From the NCBI GenBank assembly GCA_014381945.1, contig JACNKQ010000024.1, forward strand, positions 18,082 to 82,081: a stretch of DNA of 64,000 nucleotides, read 5' to 3'. Of this stretch, positions 25,034 to 34,823 are shown piece by piece (within the stretch, counting starts at the first letter, position 1; every line of letters begins with the position of its first letter). Position numbers and translations under genes: made by a program. Source of the stretch: Actinomycetota bacterium (GTDB lineage: Bacteria > Actinomycetota > Acidimicrobiia > Acidimicrobiales > MedAcidi-G1). The notes beneath the pieces were generated by a model. It was not told the DNA's origin and did not search any database. It saw only the letters and a list, made by a program, of their open reading frames with translations.

Positions 25034-26461
25034 GTGACCGCCACCGACGCGCCAACTGATTCCGTCGCCGATCTGGGGCTCGACCTCGGCCGCTACAAGC
25101 TCGGCTGGAGTGACGAGGAGGACTACGTCTTCAAGCCCAGGAAGGGCATCGACGAGCGCATCATCGAGGAGATCTCCTGGATGAAGGGCGAGCCGGCCTG
25201 GATGCGCGACTTCCGGCTCAAGTCGTTTGAACGCTTCGGCCGTCGCCCGATGCCCACCTGGGGCGGTGACATGTCGGGGATCGACTTCGACAACATCTTC
25301 TACTACATCAAGCCCACGGAGTCGCTCGTCGACGACTGGGACCAGGTCCCCGACTCGATCAAGAACACCTACGAGAAGCTGGGCATCCCGGAAGCGGAGC
25401 GCAAGTACCTGGCCGGCGTCACCGCCCAGTACGAGTCCGAGGTCGTCTACCACCGCAACCGCGAAGACCTCGAGGAGCAGGGGATCATCTTCTGCGACAT
25501 GGACACCGCCCTGCGCGAGTACCCGGAGGTCGTCAAGGCATATTTCGGCCGGATCATCCCGCCCAACGACAACAAGTTCTCGGCTCTCAACTCTGCTGTC
25601 TGGAGCGGCGGGTCGTTCATCTACGTCCCGCCCGGCGTCAAGGTCGAGATGCCGCTGCAGGCCTACTTCCGGATCAACGCCGAGAACATGGGCCAGTTCG
25701 AGCGCACCCTCATCATCGCCGACGAGGGCTCGGAGGTGCACTACATCGAGGGCTGCTCGGCGCCGGTCTACAGCACCGACTCGCTGCACTCGGCGGTGGT
25801 CGAGATCGTGGTGAAGCCTTCGGCCCGAGTCACCTACACCACTATCCAGAACTGGTCCAGCAACGTCTACAACCTGGTCACCAAGCGGGCACGGGTCGAG
25901 GCGGAGGGCCACATGGAGTGGATCGACGGCAACATCGGCTCCCGCCTCACGATGAAGTACCCGGCCGTGGTGCTCGCCGGACCGAAGGCCTCCGGCGAGG
26001 TCCTGTCCGTGGCCTATGCCGGTCCGGGCCAGCACCAGGACGCCGGCGCCAAGATGACCCACCTGGCCCCCGAAACCACCTCCAAGATCGTGTCCAAGTC
26101 GATCTCCAAGGACGGCGGCCGCACCAGCTACCGGGGCCTCGTCCGGATCGAGGACGACGCCTACGGCTGCAAGAGCCATGTCCAGTGCGATGCCCTGATC
26201 CTCGACGACGACAGCATCTCGGACACCTACCCCTACATGGAGGTCGGTGCCGCCGACGCCGTGGTCGGCCACGAGGCCACCGTCTCGAAGGTCGCCGACG
26301 ACCAGCTGTTCTACCTGATGAGCCGCGGGCTCTCAGAAGAGCAGGCCATGTCGATGGTCGTCAACGGCTTCATCGAGCCGATCACCCGCACCCTGCCGAT
26401 GGAGTACGCCGTCGAGTGGAGCCGCCTCATCGAACTGCAGATGGAGGGATCGGTCGGCTGA
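25034..26461 (+). CDS. sufB: Fe-S cluster assembly scaffold SufB
   Basis: A 475-residue SufB, normal length. Signature regions include [24 protein letters not shown] sequence (about residues 65-80), [20 protein letters not shown] (about 195), [20 protein letters not shown] (about 240), and [20 protein letters not shown] (about 370) followed by SDTYPYMEV. SufB forms the SufBC2D scaffold for [4Fe-4S] assembly. Actinobacteria normally have sufR-B-D-C-S-U in a row; here sufB stands alone, followed only by a small four-Cys protein, so sufC and sufD must be elsewhere. The start is GTG 25034. Confidence 0.96.
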   Translation: MTATDAPTDSVADLGLDLGRYKLGWSDEEDYVFKPRKGIDERIIEEISWMKGEPAWMRDFRLKSFERFGRRPMPTWGGDMSGIDFDNIFYYIKPTESLVDDWDQVPDSIKNTYEKLGIPEAERKYLAGVTAQYESEVVYHRNREDLEEQGIIFCDMDTALREYPEVVKAYFGRIIPPNDNKFSALNSAVWSGGSFIYVPPGVKVEMPLQAYFRINAENMGQFERTLIIADEGSEVHYIEGCSAPVYSTDSLHSAVVEIVVKPSARVTYTTIQNWSSNVYNLVTKRARVEAEGHMEWIDGNIGSRLTMKYPAVVLAGPKASGEVLSVAYAGPGQHQDAGAKMTHLAPETTSKIVSKSISKDGGRTSYRGLVRIEDDAYGCKSHVQCDALILDDDSISDTYPYMEVGAADAVVGHEATVSKVADDQLFYLMSRGLSEEQAMSMVVNGFIEPITRTLPMEYAVEWSRLIELQMEGSVG

Positions 26462-26487
26462 GTGCTGGGACCGGCTAGGAACTTCCC

Positions 26488-26874
26488 ATGCCGATGCGCC
26501 AGGACTGCAAGTACTTCGAGAGCCGCTCGTACCCGAACGGCGACACTGTCCGGAAGTGTGACCTGGACCTGGCCCCCGAGGCTCCGTGGCGCTGCCCCGA
26601 CGACTGCCCGTCGTACACCCGTCGGATGGTCGACGTGAACTGGAGCCACGGCACCCTGGTCACCCCGGCCACGCCGGACGAGCCGGCCAGCCTCGGCGAG
26701 GACGACAGCATCGCCGCCCTGCTCGACGCCGCCGAGGACATCGTGAACGAGGCGGGCCCGCGTGTGATGGCCGACCTTGAACGCGAGTCGTCCAAGCGCC
26801 GTTTCCTGAAGGGCCGGGGCAAGGGCGGCAAGCCGGGCAAGCCCGGGAAGAAGAAGCGCCGCCGAAAGGGCTGA
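26488..26874 (+). CDS. Small four-cysteine protein with Lys/Gly-rich tail
   Basis: A 128-residue protein I do not recognise. Cys7, Cys24, Cys36 and Cys40 lie in the first 45 residues (QDCKYFES, RKCDLDL, WRCPDDCPSY), a spacing that could hold zinc or an Fe-S cluster. The middle is acidic and helical (EDDSIAALLDAAEDIVNEAG). The last 25 residues are Lys/Gly/Pro-rich (GRGKGGKPGKPGKKKRRRKG), which suggests binding to nucleic acid. It begins 26 bp after sufB on the same strand, so cotranscription is likely. Confidence 0.72.
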   Translation: MPMRQDCKYFESRSYPNGDTVRKCDLDLAPEAPWRCPDDCPSYTRRMVDVNWSHGTLVTPATPDEPASLGEDDSIAALLDAAEDIVNEAGPRVMADLERESSKRRFLKGRGKGGKPGKPGKKKRRRKG

Positions 26875-26882
26875 GAGCCGTC

Positions 26883-27419
26883 TCAGTCGGAGGCGACCAA
26901 GACCTCGACCACGGCGCCGAAGGGCAGGTGTGTCGCCGAGCCGTCGGCCTCCCGGACGAGGAGCACGTCGCGGCCGAGGCGTTCGAGGACGCCCTCGACT
27001 GGAATCAGGGTGCCGACCAGCGTGATCGTCACGCGTGGCTGGTCGGCGACGAGCCGGTCGAGGACATCCCGGAGGTTGGGACCGTCGTGGGCAACAGACC
27101 GGTCGCCGACCAGGTCGGGGACGCCGCGGTCGGGACGGATGGCCGCCAACGCCCGTCGGGCAACCAGCGCCAGCCGTCGATCGTCGAGCCGCAGGCCGAC
27201 CAGGTCGGCGCCGACGGTCTCGATGCGTCCGTGGCGGCGTCCACCGCCCACGAGCAGGAGTTCGACCGGGTCCTGACGTTCGGCCAGGTCGGCGAGCAGG
27301 CCCAGCAGGCTGGCCGACTCCTCGGCACGGCGCCGCAGCCAGGCCTGGTGCCCGAGGCGCCGGACGGCCTCGTCGACCCCGGCCTCGGCGGCTAGGCGGT
27401 CCAGCGGATCAGCAGACAT
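26883..27419 (-). CDS. Conserved hypothetical protein
   Basis: About 178 residues, no enzyme motif that I can see. The N-terminal part is helical (DPLDRLAAEAGVDEAVRRLG, ASLLGLLADLAERQ) and the rest looks like a small beta-barrel with LLLVGGGRRHGRIETVGAD, LRLDDRRLALVARRAL and RVTITLVGTLIPVEGVLERLG, a pattern reminiscent of SH3/LSM-like proteins. I chose the ATG at 27419, which gives a compact protein; it is divergent from phoH and convergent with the four-Cys gene (9 bp between stops). Confidence 0.6.
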   Translation of the reverse strand: MSADPLDRLAAEAGVDEAVRRLGHQAWLRRRAEESASLLGLLADLAERQDPVELLLVGGGRRHGRIETVGADLVGLRLDDRRLALVARRALAAIRPDRGVPDLVGDRSVAHDGPNLRDVLDRLVADQPRVTITLVGTLIPVEGVLERLGRDVLLVREADGSATHLPFGAVVEVLVASD

Positions 27420-27511
27420 GGCCGGAGAGTAGCGGCGGTATGGCCCCGGGTCACGAGCCCCGAACACAGGGGAATCGGTGTGGTGCCCGGACGGGTACGC
27501 TCTGGGGGCTG

Positions 27512-28471
27512 ATGGCAGAGACGACCGTGACCCTTGACGTGCCGGGCAATGACCTGATGTCGGGCCTGGTCGGCGAGCGCGACCAGTTGCTGCTCCGGGT
27601 CGAGGAGGCCTTCCCCGACGCCGTCATCCATGTGCGGGGCAACCAGATTTCCGTCGACGGCCCCGACGCCGACCTGGTCGGCAGGGTGTTCGACGAACTG
27701 GTCATGCTGCTCGAACGGGGTCTGCCGATAGACGACCGCACCCTCGACCGGACCATCGACATGGTGCGCTCCGACGAGAGTCCCTCCGAGGTGCTCGGTA
27801 CCGAGATCATGCGCACGGCCCGCGGCAAGCCGGTACGGCCGAGGTCGGTAGGCCAGAAGCTCTACGTCGAGGCGGTGCGCGACAGCGTCGTCACGTTCGC
27901 CATCGGCCCCGCCGGCACCGGCAAGAGCTGGTTGGCCGTTGCCATGGCCGTCCGGGCCCTGCAGGGCAACCTGGTGGACCGCATCGTCCTGACCCGGCCG
28001 CTGGTCGAGGCGGGCGAGCGGGTGGGTTTCCTGCCCGGCGACCTAATGGCCAAGGTCGACCCCTACCTGCGTCCCCTCTACGACGCTCTCTTTGAGATGC
28101 TCGAGGCCGAGACCGCCCAGAAGATGCTCGACCGGGGGCAGGTCGAGGTGGCACCTCTGGCGTTCATGCGGGGCCGCACCCTCAACAACTCGTTCGTGAT
28201 CCTGGACGAGGCCCAGAACACCTCGCCCGAACAGATGAAGATGTTCCTCACCCGGATCGGCTTCGGAACCCGTGTCGTCGTGACCGGCGACGCCAGCCAG
28301 GTCGATGTCCCGGACGGGCGCAGTGGCCTCGACGGCATCGAGAAGGTCCTGAAGGGGATCGACGGGCTCTCGTTCGTGCGCCTCGGTGCACGCGACGTGG
28401 TCCGCCACCGGATCGTCCAGGACATCGTCGAGGCCTACGACCGCAACACCCCCCGGCGCAGGGGTTCCTGA
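27512..28471 (+). CDS. PhoH-family ATPase
   Basis: A 319-residue PhoH-like protein. An N-terminal KH-like segment ([14 protein letters not shown]) is followed by the P-loop [16 protein letters not shown] (about residue 132), [38 protein letters not shown] (Walker B, about 225) and [15 protein letters not shown]. It opens the conserved actinobacterial block phoH-ybeY-CBS protein-era and is 5 bp from ybeY. PhoH proteins are predicted RNA-linked ATPases or helicases, consistent with its ribosome and RNA neighbours. Confidence 0.94.
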   Translation: MAETTVTLDVPGNDLMSGLVGERDQLLLRVEEAFPDAVIHVRGNQISVDGPDADLVGRVFDELVMLLERGLPIDDRTLDRTIDMVRSDESPSEVLGTEIMRTARGKPVRPRSVGQKLYVEAVRDSVVTFAIGPAGTGKSWLAVAMAVRALQGNLVDRIVLTRPLVEAGERVGFLPGDLMAKVDPYLRPLYDALFEMLEAETAQKMLDRGQVEVAPLAFMRGRTLNNSFVILDEAQNTSPEQMKMFLTRIGFGTRVVVTGDASQVDVPDGRSGLDGIEKVLKGIDGLSFVRLGARDVVRHRIVQDIVEAYDRNTPRRRGS

Positions 28472-28476
28472 CCCGG

Positions 28477-28977
28477 ATGGGCGACGAACCTCCTGAACCC
28501 GGCCCCACGGTCGTGGTCGTCGACGAACGGGCCGCCCCCGGTGCGGGCCCCGAGGTCGATGCCGACCGCTGGGGACGTCTCGCCTCCGATGTGCTCGTCG
28601 CCGAGCGCCTCGCCGAGCCGCGCATGGAGCTCACTGTCCACTTCGTGGACGAACAGGCCATAGCCGACCTCAGGGCAGAGCACCTTGACGGCGACGGCAG
28701 CCCGACCGATGTTCTCGCCTTTCCACTTGACAACCCGGTCGACGATCCCGCCGAGGTGCCCGATGATGAGCCGGTGTTGCTGGGCGACGTTGTGATTTGC
28801 CCCGCTGTTGCCGCACGGCAGGCGGTTGACGATGATGGTGTGTATGTCGACGAGGTGGCCCTGCTGTTGGTCCACGGGATCCTCCACCTCCTCGGCCACG
28901 ACCACGCCGAGCCCGACGACAAGGCGGTGATGCAGCAGCGCGAGAGCGAGCTGCTCGACCGGCACCACCGCCCATGA
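28477..28977 (+). CDS. ybeY: Endoribonuclease YbeY (rRNA maturation)
   Basis: A 166-residue YbeY. The zinc motif [16 protein letters not shown] (about residue 132) has the three His ligands of the UPF0054 family, preceded by [14 protein letters not shown] and the conserved PTDVLAFP segment. It matures the 16S rRNA 3' end and takes part in ribosome quality control. Coupled: the stop overlaps the next gene by 4 nt. The N-terminal 25 residues (acidic, Pro-rich) are an extension relative to E. coli YbeY. Confidence 0.94.
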   Translation: MGDEPPEPGPTVVVVDERAAPGAGPEVDADRWGRLASDVLVAERLAEPRMELTVHFVDEQAIADLRAEHLDGDGSPTDVLAFPLDNPVDDPAEVPDDEPVLLGDVVICPAVAARQAVDDDGVYVDEVALLLVHGILHLLGHDHAEPDDKAVMQQRESELLDRHHRP

Positions 28978-30272
28978 CCGGCCTCGAGATGCTCGGTGTC
29001 GTCACCCTGGTGCTCCTGACCGGCGTGGGATCGGTGCTGGCTGCGGCCGAGACGAGCCTCACCCACATGCGGCGTGCCCGGGCGGCGGTGCTGGCCCGCG
29101 GCGACCGTGAGAACGGCAACGGCAACGGGCCCGGCGACAACGCCGCCGGTGACCGGACCGGGCTGCTGCTCGAGGTGCTCGAAAGGCGTTCCCGCTATCT
29201 CGGGCCGATCCTGCTGCTGCTCCTGGCCTGCCAACTGGGTGCAGCCGGCCTGACCGCCGTGATCGTCAGCGATCGCTTCGGCGGTGGCTGGGTGGCTCCC
29301 TCGCTGCTGGTCCTGCTGCTGGTGTTCTTCGTCGCCGCCGAGATCGTCCCCAAGACCTGGGCGCTGACCAACACCGATGCGGTGGCGGTTCGCATGGCGC
29401 CGCTGGCGAGCGGCCTGTCGAGGATCGTCCCCCTCCGCTGGGTGACCGCCTCGCTGGTATCCCTTGCCGAGCGGATCGCCCCGAGGCGGACCAACGGAGC
29501 CGGATCCGCCATTTCGGAAGAGGAACTGCTCGCTGTTGCCGACCGGGCACTGGAGTCGCAGGCAATCGACGAGGAGGAGCACGAGCTTGTCGAGTCGGTG
29601 ATCGCCTTCGGTGACACGCTCGTCCGGGAGGTGATGGTGCCGAGGCCCGACATGGTGACGGTGGGGTCCGATGCCACGATCACCGAGGCGATCGAGGTCG
29701 CTGTCCGCAGTGGCCGCAGCCGCGTTCCGGTTGAGGGGACGGGCACAGACGACCTGGTCGGCGTCGTGCACGCCAAGGACCTGATGCGGGCGCAGTTCGA
29801 GGGTCGGGGGGACGACCCGGTGACCGGGCTGGCCAGACCGACCCACGACGTGCCCGAGACCAAGCAGGCCGACGACCTCCTGCGCCAGATGCAGGCCGAG
29901 CGCTTCCATCTGGCGGTGGTCGTCGACGAGTACGGCGGAACGGCCGGCATCGTGACCATGGAGGACCTGCTCGAGGAGGTCTTCGGCGAGATCGTCGACG
30001 AGTTCGACAGCGAGGAGCCCCTGACCACGCCCCTGGCCGACGGTGCGATGCTGGTACACGGCCGGATGCCTGTCGACGAGCTCGACGAGTTGCTCGGCGA
30101 CGTACTGCCGGACGGCGACTGGGACACCGTCGGTGGGCTGCTGTTCGATGCGCTTGGTCATGTCCCGGCGGTGGGGGAGGGTGTCGAGCTTGCGGGTCGG
30201 CGCTTCGACGTCGAGCAGGTGGTCGGGCGGCGCATCACCCGGGTGCGTATCAGCGCCCCAACGGCTCGGTGA
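28974..30272 (+). CDS. Hemolysin-family CNNM/CBS-domain membrane protein
   Basis: A 432-residue protein of the CorC/HlyC/CNNM type. It has an N-terminal DUF21 membrane domain (about residues 1-180: [33 protein letters not shown] and [20 protein letters not shown]), a tandem CBS pair ([53 protein letters not shown]), and a C-terminal CorC_HlyC domain ([20 protein letters not shown]). The family is linked to Mg2+/Co2+ efflux or resistance. It overlaps ybeY by 4 nt and era by 4 nt, so the set is one operon. Confidence 0.92.
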   Translation: MTGLEMLGVVTLVLLTGVGSVLAAAETSLTHMRRARAAVLARGDRENGNGNGPGDNAAGDRTGLLLEVLERRSRYLGPILLLLLACQLGAAGLTAVIVSDRFGGGWVAPSLLVLLLVFFVAAEIVPKTWALTNTDAVAVRMAPLASGLSRIVPLRWVTASLVSLAERIAPRRTNGAGSAISEEELLAVADRALESQAIDEEEHELVESVIAFGDTLVREVMVPRPDMVTVGSDATITEAIEVAVRSGRSRVPVEGTGTDDLVGVVHAKDLMRAQFEGRGDDPVTGLARPTHDVPETKQADDLLRQMQAERFHLAVVVDEYGGTAGIVTMEDLLEEVFGEIVDEFDSEEPLTTPLADGAMLVHGRMPVDELDELLGDVLPDGDWDTVGGLLFDALGHVPAVGEGVELAGRRFDVEQVVGRRITRVRISAPTAR

Positions 30273-31132
30273 CCGGTTCGGGGGAGAGCGCTATGCGTTC
30301 GGGGTTCGTGACGATCGTGGGCCGTCCCAACGTCGGCAAGTCGACGCTGCTCAACAGGATGCTCGGCACCAAGGTGTCGATCGTTTCCAACAAGCCCCAG
30401 ACGACCCGGACCGAGGTCCGCGGCGTGCTGACCCGCCCTGATGTGCAGGCGGTGTTCTGCGACACGCCGGGCATCCACAAGCCCCGGACGACCCTCGGAG
30501 AACGGCTCAACCACACAGCCCGTTCGGCGCTCGCAGACATGGATGTCGTGTTGTTCGTGGTGGACGGCCGGGGCGGCATCGGAAACGGCGACCGGTTCGT
30601 AGCCGAGGGGCTCCCACCCGACCGGACGGTGCTGGTCCTCAACAAGGTCGACGGCCAGCCGCGTGGCCGCATCATCGAGCAGTTGGCCCTGGCAACCGAT
30701 TTCGGGTTCGACGAGTACTTTCCGGTCTCGGCCCGGAAGGGGACCGGCGTCGACGACCTGCTCGAGCACGTCCTGGCACGCCTGCCCGAGGGACCGCAGT
30801 ACTACCCCGACGACATGGTCACCGACGTCCCCGAGGCCTTCTGGGTGGCTGAGCTGGTGCGCGAACAGCTGTTGGCTGTGGTGCGCCAGGAGCTACCCCA
30901 TTCGATCGCTACCCGGGTCACGGAGTGGGAGTGGCCGCACATCCGCTGTGAGATCCTGGTTGAGCGCGACTCTCAGAAGGGGATGGTCATCGGCAAGGGG
31001 GGCCTCGTGCTCAAGGAGGCCGGTATCCGGGTGCGTGAGCAACTCCCGGAGGGCGCCTATCTGGAGCTGGTGGTGCGGGTCGACAAGGACTGGCAGCGTC
31101 GCCCCAGGGCCCTCGACCGCCTGGGCTACTGA
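30269..31132 (+). CDS. era: GTPase Era
   Basis: A 287-residue Era. G1 is [15 protein letters not shown] (about residue 17), G3 [11 protein letters not shown]4 NKVDG, and the C-terminal KH domain carries the motif [20 protein letters not shown]. Era binds 16S rRNA during 30S maturation. The GTG at 30269 overlaps the CBS-protein stop; an ATG at 30293 ([12 protein letters not shown]) is an equally plausible start and gives the more usual N-terminus. The gene is followed by paired palindromes that probably end transcription. Confidence 0.95.
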   Translation: MTGSGESAMRSGFVTIVGRPNVGKSTLLNRMLGTKVSIVSNKPQTTRTEVRGVLTRPDVQAVFCDTPGIHKPRTTLGERLNHTARSALADMDVVLFVVDGRGGIGNGDRFVAEGLPPDRTVLVLNKVDGQPRGRIIEQLALATDFGFDEYFPVSARKGTGVDDLLEHVLARLPEGPQYYPDDMVTDVPEAFWVAELVREQLLAVVRQELPHSIATRVTEWEWPHIRCEILVERDSQKGMVIGKGGLVLKEAGIRVREQLPEGAYLELVVRVDKDWQRRPRALDRLGY

Positions 31133-31135
31133 CCG

Positions 31136-31201
31136 CAAGTGATCTGGGGACGGGCCTCCGATCACTTGCAAGTGATCTGGGGACGGGCCTCCGATCACTT
31201 G
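31136..31201. repeat. Two tandem 33-bp palindromic units (bidirectional terminator candidate)
   Basis: Two identical 33-bp units (31136-31168 and 31169-31201), each made of CAAGTGATC, a 15-nt loop and GATCACTTG, so each can form a 9-bp hairpin and the two can pair with each other. A third, one-armed copy (CAAGTGATATGGGGACGGGC, from 31275) ends in a T-rich ATTTTGTT. The units lie between the convergent era and dinG genes, where a shared terminator is expected. Could also be a dispersed intergenic repeat family. Confidence 0.7.
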
Positions 31202-31208
31202 CCCGAGT

Positions 31209-31267
31209 GACAAGGCGACAAGGCGACAAGGCGACAAGGCGACAAGGCGACAAGGCGACAAGGCGAC
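31209..31267. repeat. 8-bp tandem repeat GACAAGGC, seven copies
   Basis: Seven perfect copies of GACAAGGC (31209-31264) followed by GAC, sitting between the palindrome pair and the truncated third palindrome. No gene overlaps it. Perfect copy identity suggests recent slippage expansion, making it a possible strain-typing locus. Confidence 0.85.
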
Positions 31268-31337
31268 GGGCCGCCAAGTGATATGGGGACGGGCATTTTG
31301 TTGCTGCGAGTACGACTCGCCCCGCTGCCCCCTGTGG

Positions 31338-33269
31338 CTACTCCCCGGACAGCCCGCGCAGGAACCGCCCGACCTCGTCGGGATCGACCGTGCGGGGCAT
31401 TGGCGGGAGTGCGGCGATGAGTTGTTGCCGGTAGGCGTGGCTCTTGGCGAGCCGCCGGTCCAGCACGGCGACCACGCCGATGTCGGTCGCCGTCCGGATG
31501 AGGCGCCCGGTTGCCTGCGCCAGGTCGGTGGCCGCCATGGGGATGTCGATCTGGCCGAACGCGCCTTCGCCGAGCTGTTCGCGGCGTGCACTCAACAATG
31601 GGTCGTCGGGACGGGGGAAGGGGATGCGGTCGATGGTGACCAGCGACAGAGCCGGCCCGGGCACGTCGATGCCCTGGAAGAGGCCGCGGGTGCCGAACAG
31701 GCAGGAGGTCTCGTCGGCGGCGAAGGCCTCGATGAGTGCCGGTTTGGGGAGGTCGTTCTGGTGGAGGACGGTGAACGGCAGCCGTTCGGCCAGGTGGGCG
31801 TGGGCGGCGTCGAGTGCCGACCAGCTGGTGAACAGCGCCAGGGTGCGGCCACCGGCTACGAGGATCAGCCGCTCGAGTTCGTCATGGACGGCGTCGCGGT
31901 AGCCGGGGTCGCGTGGGTCGGGGAGGTGGGCGGCGCAGTACAGCAGCGTCTGGCGCTCGAAGTCGAAGGGGCTGCCGACGTCCTCGACCCGGTGTTCGCC
32001 CTCGGGAAGGCCCAGGCGCCCCACCAGGTTGGGGGGCAGGGTGGCGCTGGTGAGCACTACCGGGCGCTTCGGCCAGAGGCGTTCCTGCAGCACGCCAGCT
32101 ATGTCGATCGGCGACATGCGCAACACGGGTCGGTTGCGTGCGCCCTCCACCCAGATGACGTCGCCGACGGCGGGTGAGCGGATGGTGCGGATGGACCCGA
32201 GAAGGCCGTCGGTGGCCAGCAGCACACGTTGGGCCCGTGCCTTGGCATCCGCTTTGGCGTCATCGGGGATTGCACGCAGTGCCGATTGGAGGGACTCGAG
32301 TCGGGTATCGGCCAGCTCGAGCAGCGGCCCGATGAGGGGATCTTCGGCAGGGTCGAGGCGCTTGCCGACGTGTGTGAGAAGTGCGTCGTCGAGGCGACCA
32401 GCTAGGTCTTCGAGATCGTCGAGTTCCGACGAGCGGGAGAGCACGCCGGCCGCCAGGCGGCGCAGTGACCGGAAGCGGCCGCCGAACACCTCGGCGCCGA
32501 TGGCGGCGGCGAGGATGTCCTCGGCGGCGTGGGCCTCGTCGAGGATCGCCAGGTCGTGTGCCGGGAGGATGGCCCCGTCGGTCGCAACGTCGATGCCGTA
32601 GAGGTGCAGGTTCGTGACGATCACCTGCGCCTGTGCCGCACGGTCGCGGGCGAGTTCGGCGAAGCACCCGTCACCCGACGGGCAGCGGTTTCGGCCCGGG
32701 CACTCGTGGGAGCCGACGCTGACGGCCGACCAGGTGGATCCGCTGGGCTCGAAGGGCAGCTCGGCCCGGTCGCCGGTGTCGGTTTCTGTTGCCCAGTCGG
32801 CGATGGCTGCCAGGTGTTCGTCGTCGGCATGTTCGGCGAGCCCGTCGAGGGTCTGCTGGACGTTCGCCTCGGCGACCTCGGCGAGGCGTTGGAGGCAGAC
32901 GTAGTTCGATCGACCCTTGAGGACTGCGAACGAGACAGGTTCGTCGATGTAGTCGGCAAGGTGCTCGGCCAGGAAGGGCAGGTCGCTGTTCGCCAACTGG
33001 TCCTGGAGCGCCTTGGTGGCCGTGGCGATCACGGTGCGTTGCCCGGCCAGGAGGGCCGGTACCAGATAGGCGAGCGTCTTGCCGGTTCCCGTGCCGGCCT
33101 GCACAGCCAAATGGCCCCCGCCGTCGATGACCTCGGCCACGGCACGGGCCATGGCCTCCTGGCCGGGGCGCCGCTCGCCACCGTCCGGCAGGTGGGCGGT
33201 GACCTCTTCGAGGGCGATCGCGGCGCGCTCGGAGGGGTCTGTCGGCTCCTCTGTTTCCTCTGCGTCCAT
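31338..33269 (-). CDS. dinG: DinG/XPD-like ATP-dependent DNA helicase
   Basis: A 643-residue superfamily-2 helicase. Walker A AGTGTGKTLAYLVPALL (about residue 58), DEAHAAED as the Walker B box (about 245), and C-terminal motifs LFGTRGLFQGIDVPG, ATGRLIRTATD and QATGR with the arginine finger. Between motifs I and II four cysteines (YVCLQR, HECPGRNRC, GDGCF) are spaced like the [4Fe-4S] cluster of XPD/DinG. It unwinds DNA 5' to 3' in repair or R-loop removal. The ATG at 33269 removes a basic upstream extension that lacks similarity. Convergent with era, divergent from uppS. Confidence 0.9.
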   Translation of the reverse strand: MDAEETEEPTDPSERAAIALEEVTAHLPDGGERRPGQEAMARAVAEVIDGGGHLAVQAGTGTGKTLAYLVPALLAGQRTVIATATKALQDQLANSDLPFLAEHLADYIDEPVSFAVLKGRSNYVCLQRLAEVAEANVQQTLDGLAEHADDEHLAAIADWATETDTGDRAELPFEPSGSTWSAVSVGSHECPGRNRCPSGDGCFAELARDRAAQAQVIVTNLHLYGIDVATDGAILPAHDLAILDEAHAAEDILAAAIGAEVFGGRFRSLRRLAAGVLSRSSELDDLEDLAGRLDDALLTHVGKRLDPAEDPLIGPLLELADTRLESLQSALRAIPDDAKADAKARAQRVLLATDGLLGSIRTIRSPAVGDVIWVEGARNRPVLRMSPIDIAGVLQERLWPKRPVVLTSATLPPNLVGRLGLPEGEHRVEDVGSPFDFERQTLLYCAAHLPDPRDPGYRDAVHDELERLILVAGGRTLALFTSWSALDAAHAHLAERLPFTVLHQNDLPKPALIEAFAADETSCLFGTRGLFQGIDVPGPALSLVTIDRIPFPRPDDPLLSARREQLGEGAFGQIDIPMAATDLAQATGRLIRTATDIGVVAVLDRRLAKSHAYRQQLIAALPPMPRTVDPDEVGRFLRGLSGE

Positions 33270-33325
33270 GTGATGACGGTACCGGTGCCGGGTGACACGA
33301 GGAGGTCTGCTCCACCGGGTGCTCC

Positions 33326-34072
33326 GTGCCAACCGGTAGTTTTCGAGTTGTGCTTCCCGCCGACCTCGATCCCTCGCGGATCCCGCGCCACATCGCCTGT
33401 GTCATGGACGGCAACGGGCGCTGGGCGAAGCAGCAGGGCCTGTCCCGGACCGAGGGCCACAAGGCCGGTGAGCGTGCCCTGTTCGATGTGCTCGAGGGTG
33501 CCGACGAGATCGGCATCGACTGGTTCACCGTCTACGCCTTCTCGACCGAGAACTGGCGGCGCCCCAAGGACGAGGTCAGGTTCCTCATCAACTTCAACGA
33601 GCAGATACTGCTCGAGCGCCGTGACGAGCTGAACGAGCGCAACGTCCGGATCCTGTTCTCGGGGCGCCGCGACTGGCGGGTCCCGAAGCGCCTGATTCGG
33701 CGCATGGACGAGTCGCTGGAACTCACGCAGGACAACACGGGACTCACGTTCACGATCGCCTTCAACTACGGCGGGCGGGCAGAGTTGGTCGATGCCGTGA
33801 GGTGCATCGTCGAGTCGGGAACGCCGGCAGAAAAGGTCACAGAGAAGGTCATCGCCAGGCACCTCTACAACCCCGAGATGCCCGACCCGGACCTCATGAT
33901 CCGAACCTCGGGCGAGTACCGGATCTCCAACTTCCTGCTGTGGGAGCTGGCATACAGCGAGCTGGTGTTCAGCGAGGTGCTGTGGCCCGACTTCCGCCGG
34001 GAGCACCTCTACGCAGCCATCAAGGAGTACCAGGATCGGGATCGGCGCTTCGGCGGCGTCGCCGGCGAGTAG
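33326..34072 (+). CDS. uppS: Isoprenyl transferase (undecaprenyl diphosphate synthase family)
   Basis: A 248-residue cis-prenyltransferase. HIACVMDGNGRWAKQQGL (about residue 22) has the catalytic Asp and the DGNGRW motif; YAFSTENWRRPKDEV, FAFNYGG-like AFNYGGRAELVDA, and the C-terminal RTSGEYRISNFLLWELAYSE complete the family signature. It builds the C55 or C50 lipid carrier for cell-wall synthesis. GTG starts at 33326 and 33350 are both possible. It lies 8 bp before the recO region on the same strand. Confidence 0.95.
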   Translation: MPTGSFRVVLPADLDPSRIPRHIACVMDGNGRWAKQQGLSRTEGHKAGERALFDVLEGADEIGIDWFTVYAFSTENWRRPKDEVRFLINFNEQILLERRDELNERNVRILFSGRRDWRVPKRLIRRMDESLELTQDNTGLTFTIAFNYGGRAELVDAVRCIVESGTPAEKVTEKVIARHLYNPEMPDPDLMIRTSGEYRISNFLLWELAYSELVFSEVLWPDFRREHLYAAIKEYQDRDRRFGGVAGE

Positions 34073-34100
34073 TGGGAACATGCCCGGAGGCCGGTGCCTG

Positions 34101-34820
34101 ATGGCCCTCTACCGGGACCAGGCGGTGGTGCTGCACACCTGGAAGCTGGGCGAGGCAGACCGCATCCTGGCGCTGCTGACCGCCGGCCACGGCCAGATAC
34201 GGGCTGTGGCAAAGGGGGTGCGCAAGACCCGTTCGAAGTTCGGTGGCCGGCTCGAGCCCACATGCCACGTCGACGTGCAGCTACACAAGGGGCGCAGCGA
34301 CCTGCAGATCGTCACCCAGGCCGAGAGCCTCGACACATTCGCCACGCTGCGGTCCGACCCCGACCGTTTCGCTGAGGCGTCGGCCATGCTCGAGGTGGTC
34401 GAGCGCCTGGCGCCGGAGGGTGAGGGTGACCGGCGTCGCTACGACATGCTCGTCGGTGCGCTGCGCACGCTCGATCGGCGGCCGTCGCCGCTGCTGGTAC
34501 CGGCTTTCTTCCTCAAGGTGCTGGCGCACGAGGGCCTGGCTCCTTCGCTGGATGCCTGCGTCCGGTGTCAGGCGACCGAGCCCCTCGTGGCCGTCGACAT
34601 CGGCGAGGGCGGGGTGCTGTGCGACGGCTGTCGCCGGGGCCGCCCCGTGTCCGAGTCGGCGCTGGCGGTGATGCGTGCCGTCCTCGGAGGCCACCTGGCG
34701 ACGGCCCTCGAGGTCGAGGACGCCAGGGTCTGCGGCGAGGTCGACGCCGTCGCCACCGACGCCGTTGAATACCACCTCGAACGCCGCGTCCGATCCAGGC
34801 GCGTCATGGAGCAGGCGTAG
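34101..34820 (+). CDS. recO: DNA repair protein RecO
   Basis: A 239-residue RecO: N-terminal OB-fold (YRDQAVVLHTWKLGEADRIL, AVAKGVRKTRSKFGGRLEP), helical middle with the conserved RRYDMLVGALRTL, and a C-terminal zinc site made of CVRCQ and CDGC around residue 155-185. RecO loads RecA with RecR and anneals DNA strands. GGAGG precedes the ATG at 34101 by 11 nt; ATG 34080 is an alternative. Follows uppS and converges with the RDD protein gene. Confidence 0.93.
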   Translation: MALYRDQAVVLHTWKLGEADRILALLTAGHGQIRAVAKGVRKTRSKFGGRLEPTCHVDVQLHKGRSDLQIVTQAESLDTFATLRSDPDRFAEASAMLEVVERLAPEGEGDRRRYDMLVGALRTLDRRPSPLLVPAFFLKVLAHEGLAPSLDACVRCQATEPLVAVDIGEGGVLCDGCRRGRPVSESALAVMRAVLGGHLATALEVEDARVCGEVDAVATDAVEYHLERRVRSRRVMEQA

Positions 34821-34823
34821 GGC

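Noticed and set aside
24744..25055. Minus-strand Gly-Glu-Gln repeat protein
   Set aside because: It is only the complement of the 9-bp polypyrimidine repeat plus sufB leader; no ribosome site or conserved domain, and it overlaps the sufB start.
31136..31300. CRISPR array
   Set aside because: Units are directly adjacent palindromes and an 8-bp repeat with no unique spacers of constant length, and no cas genes are nearby.
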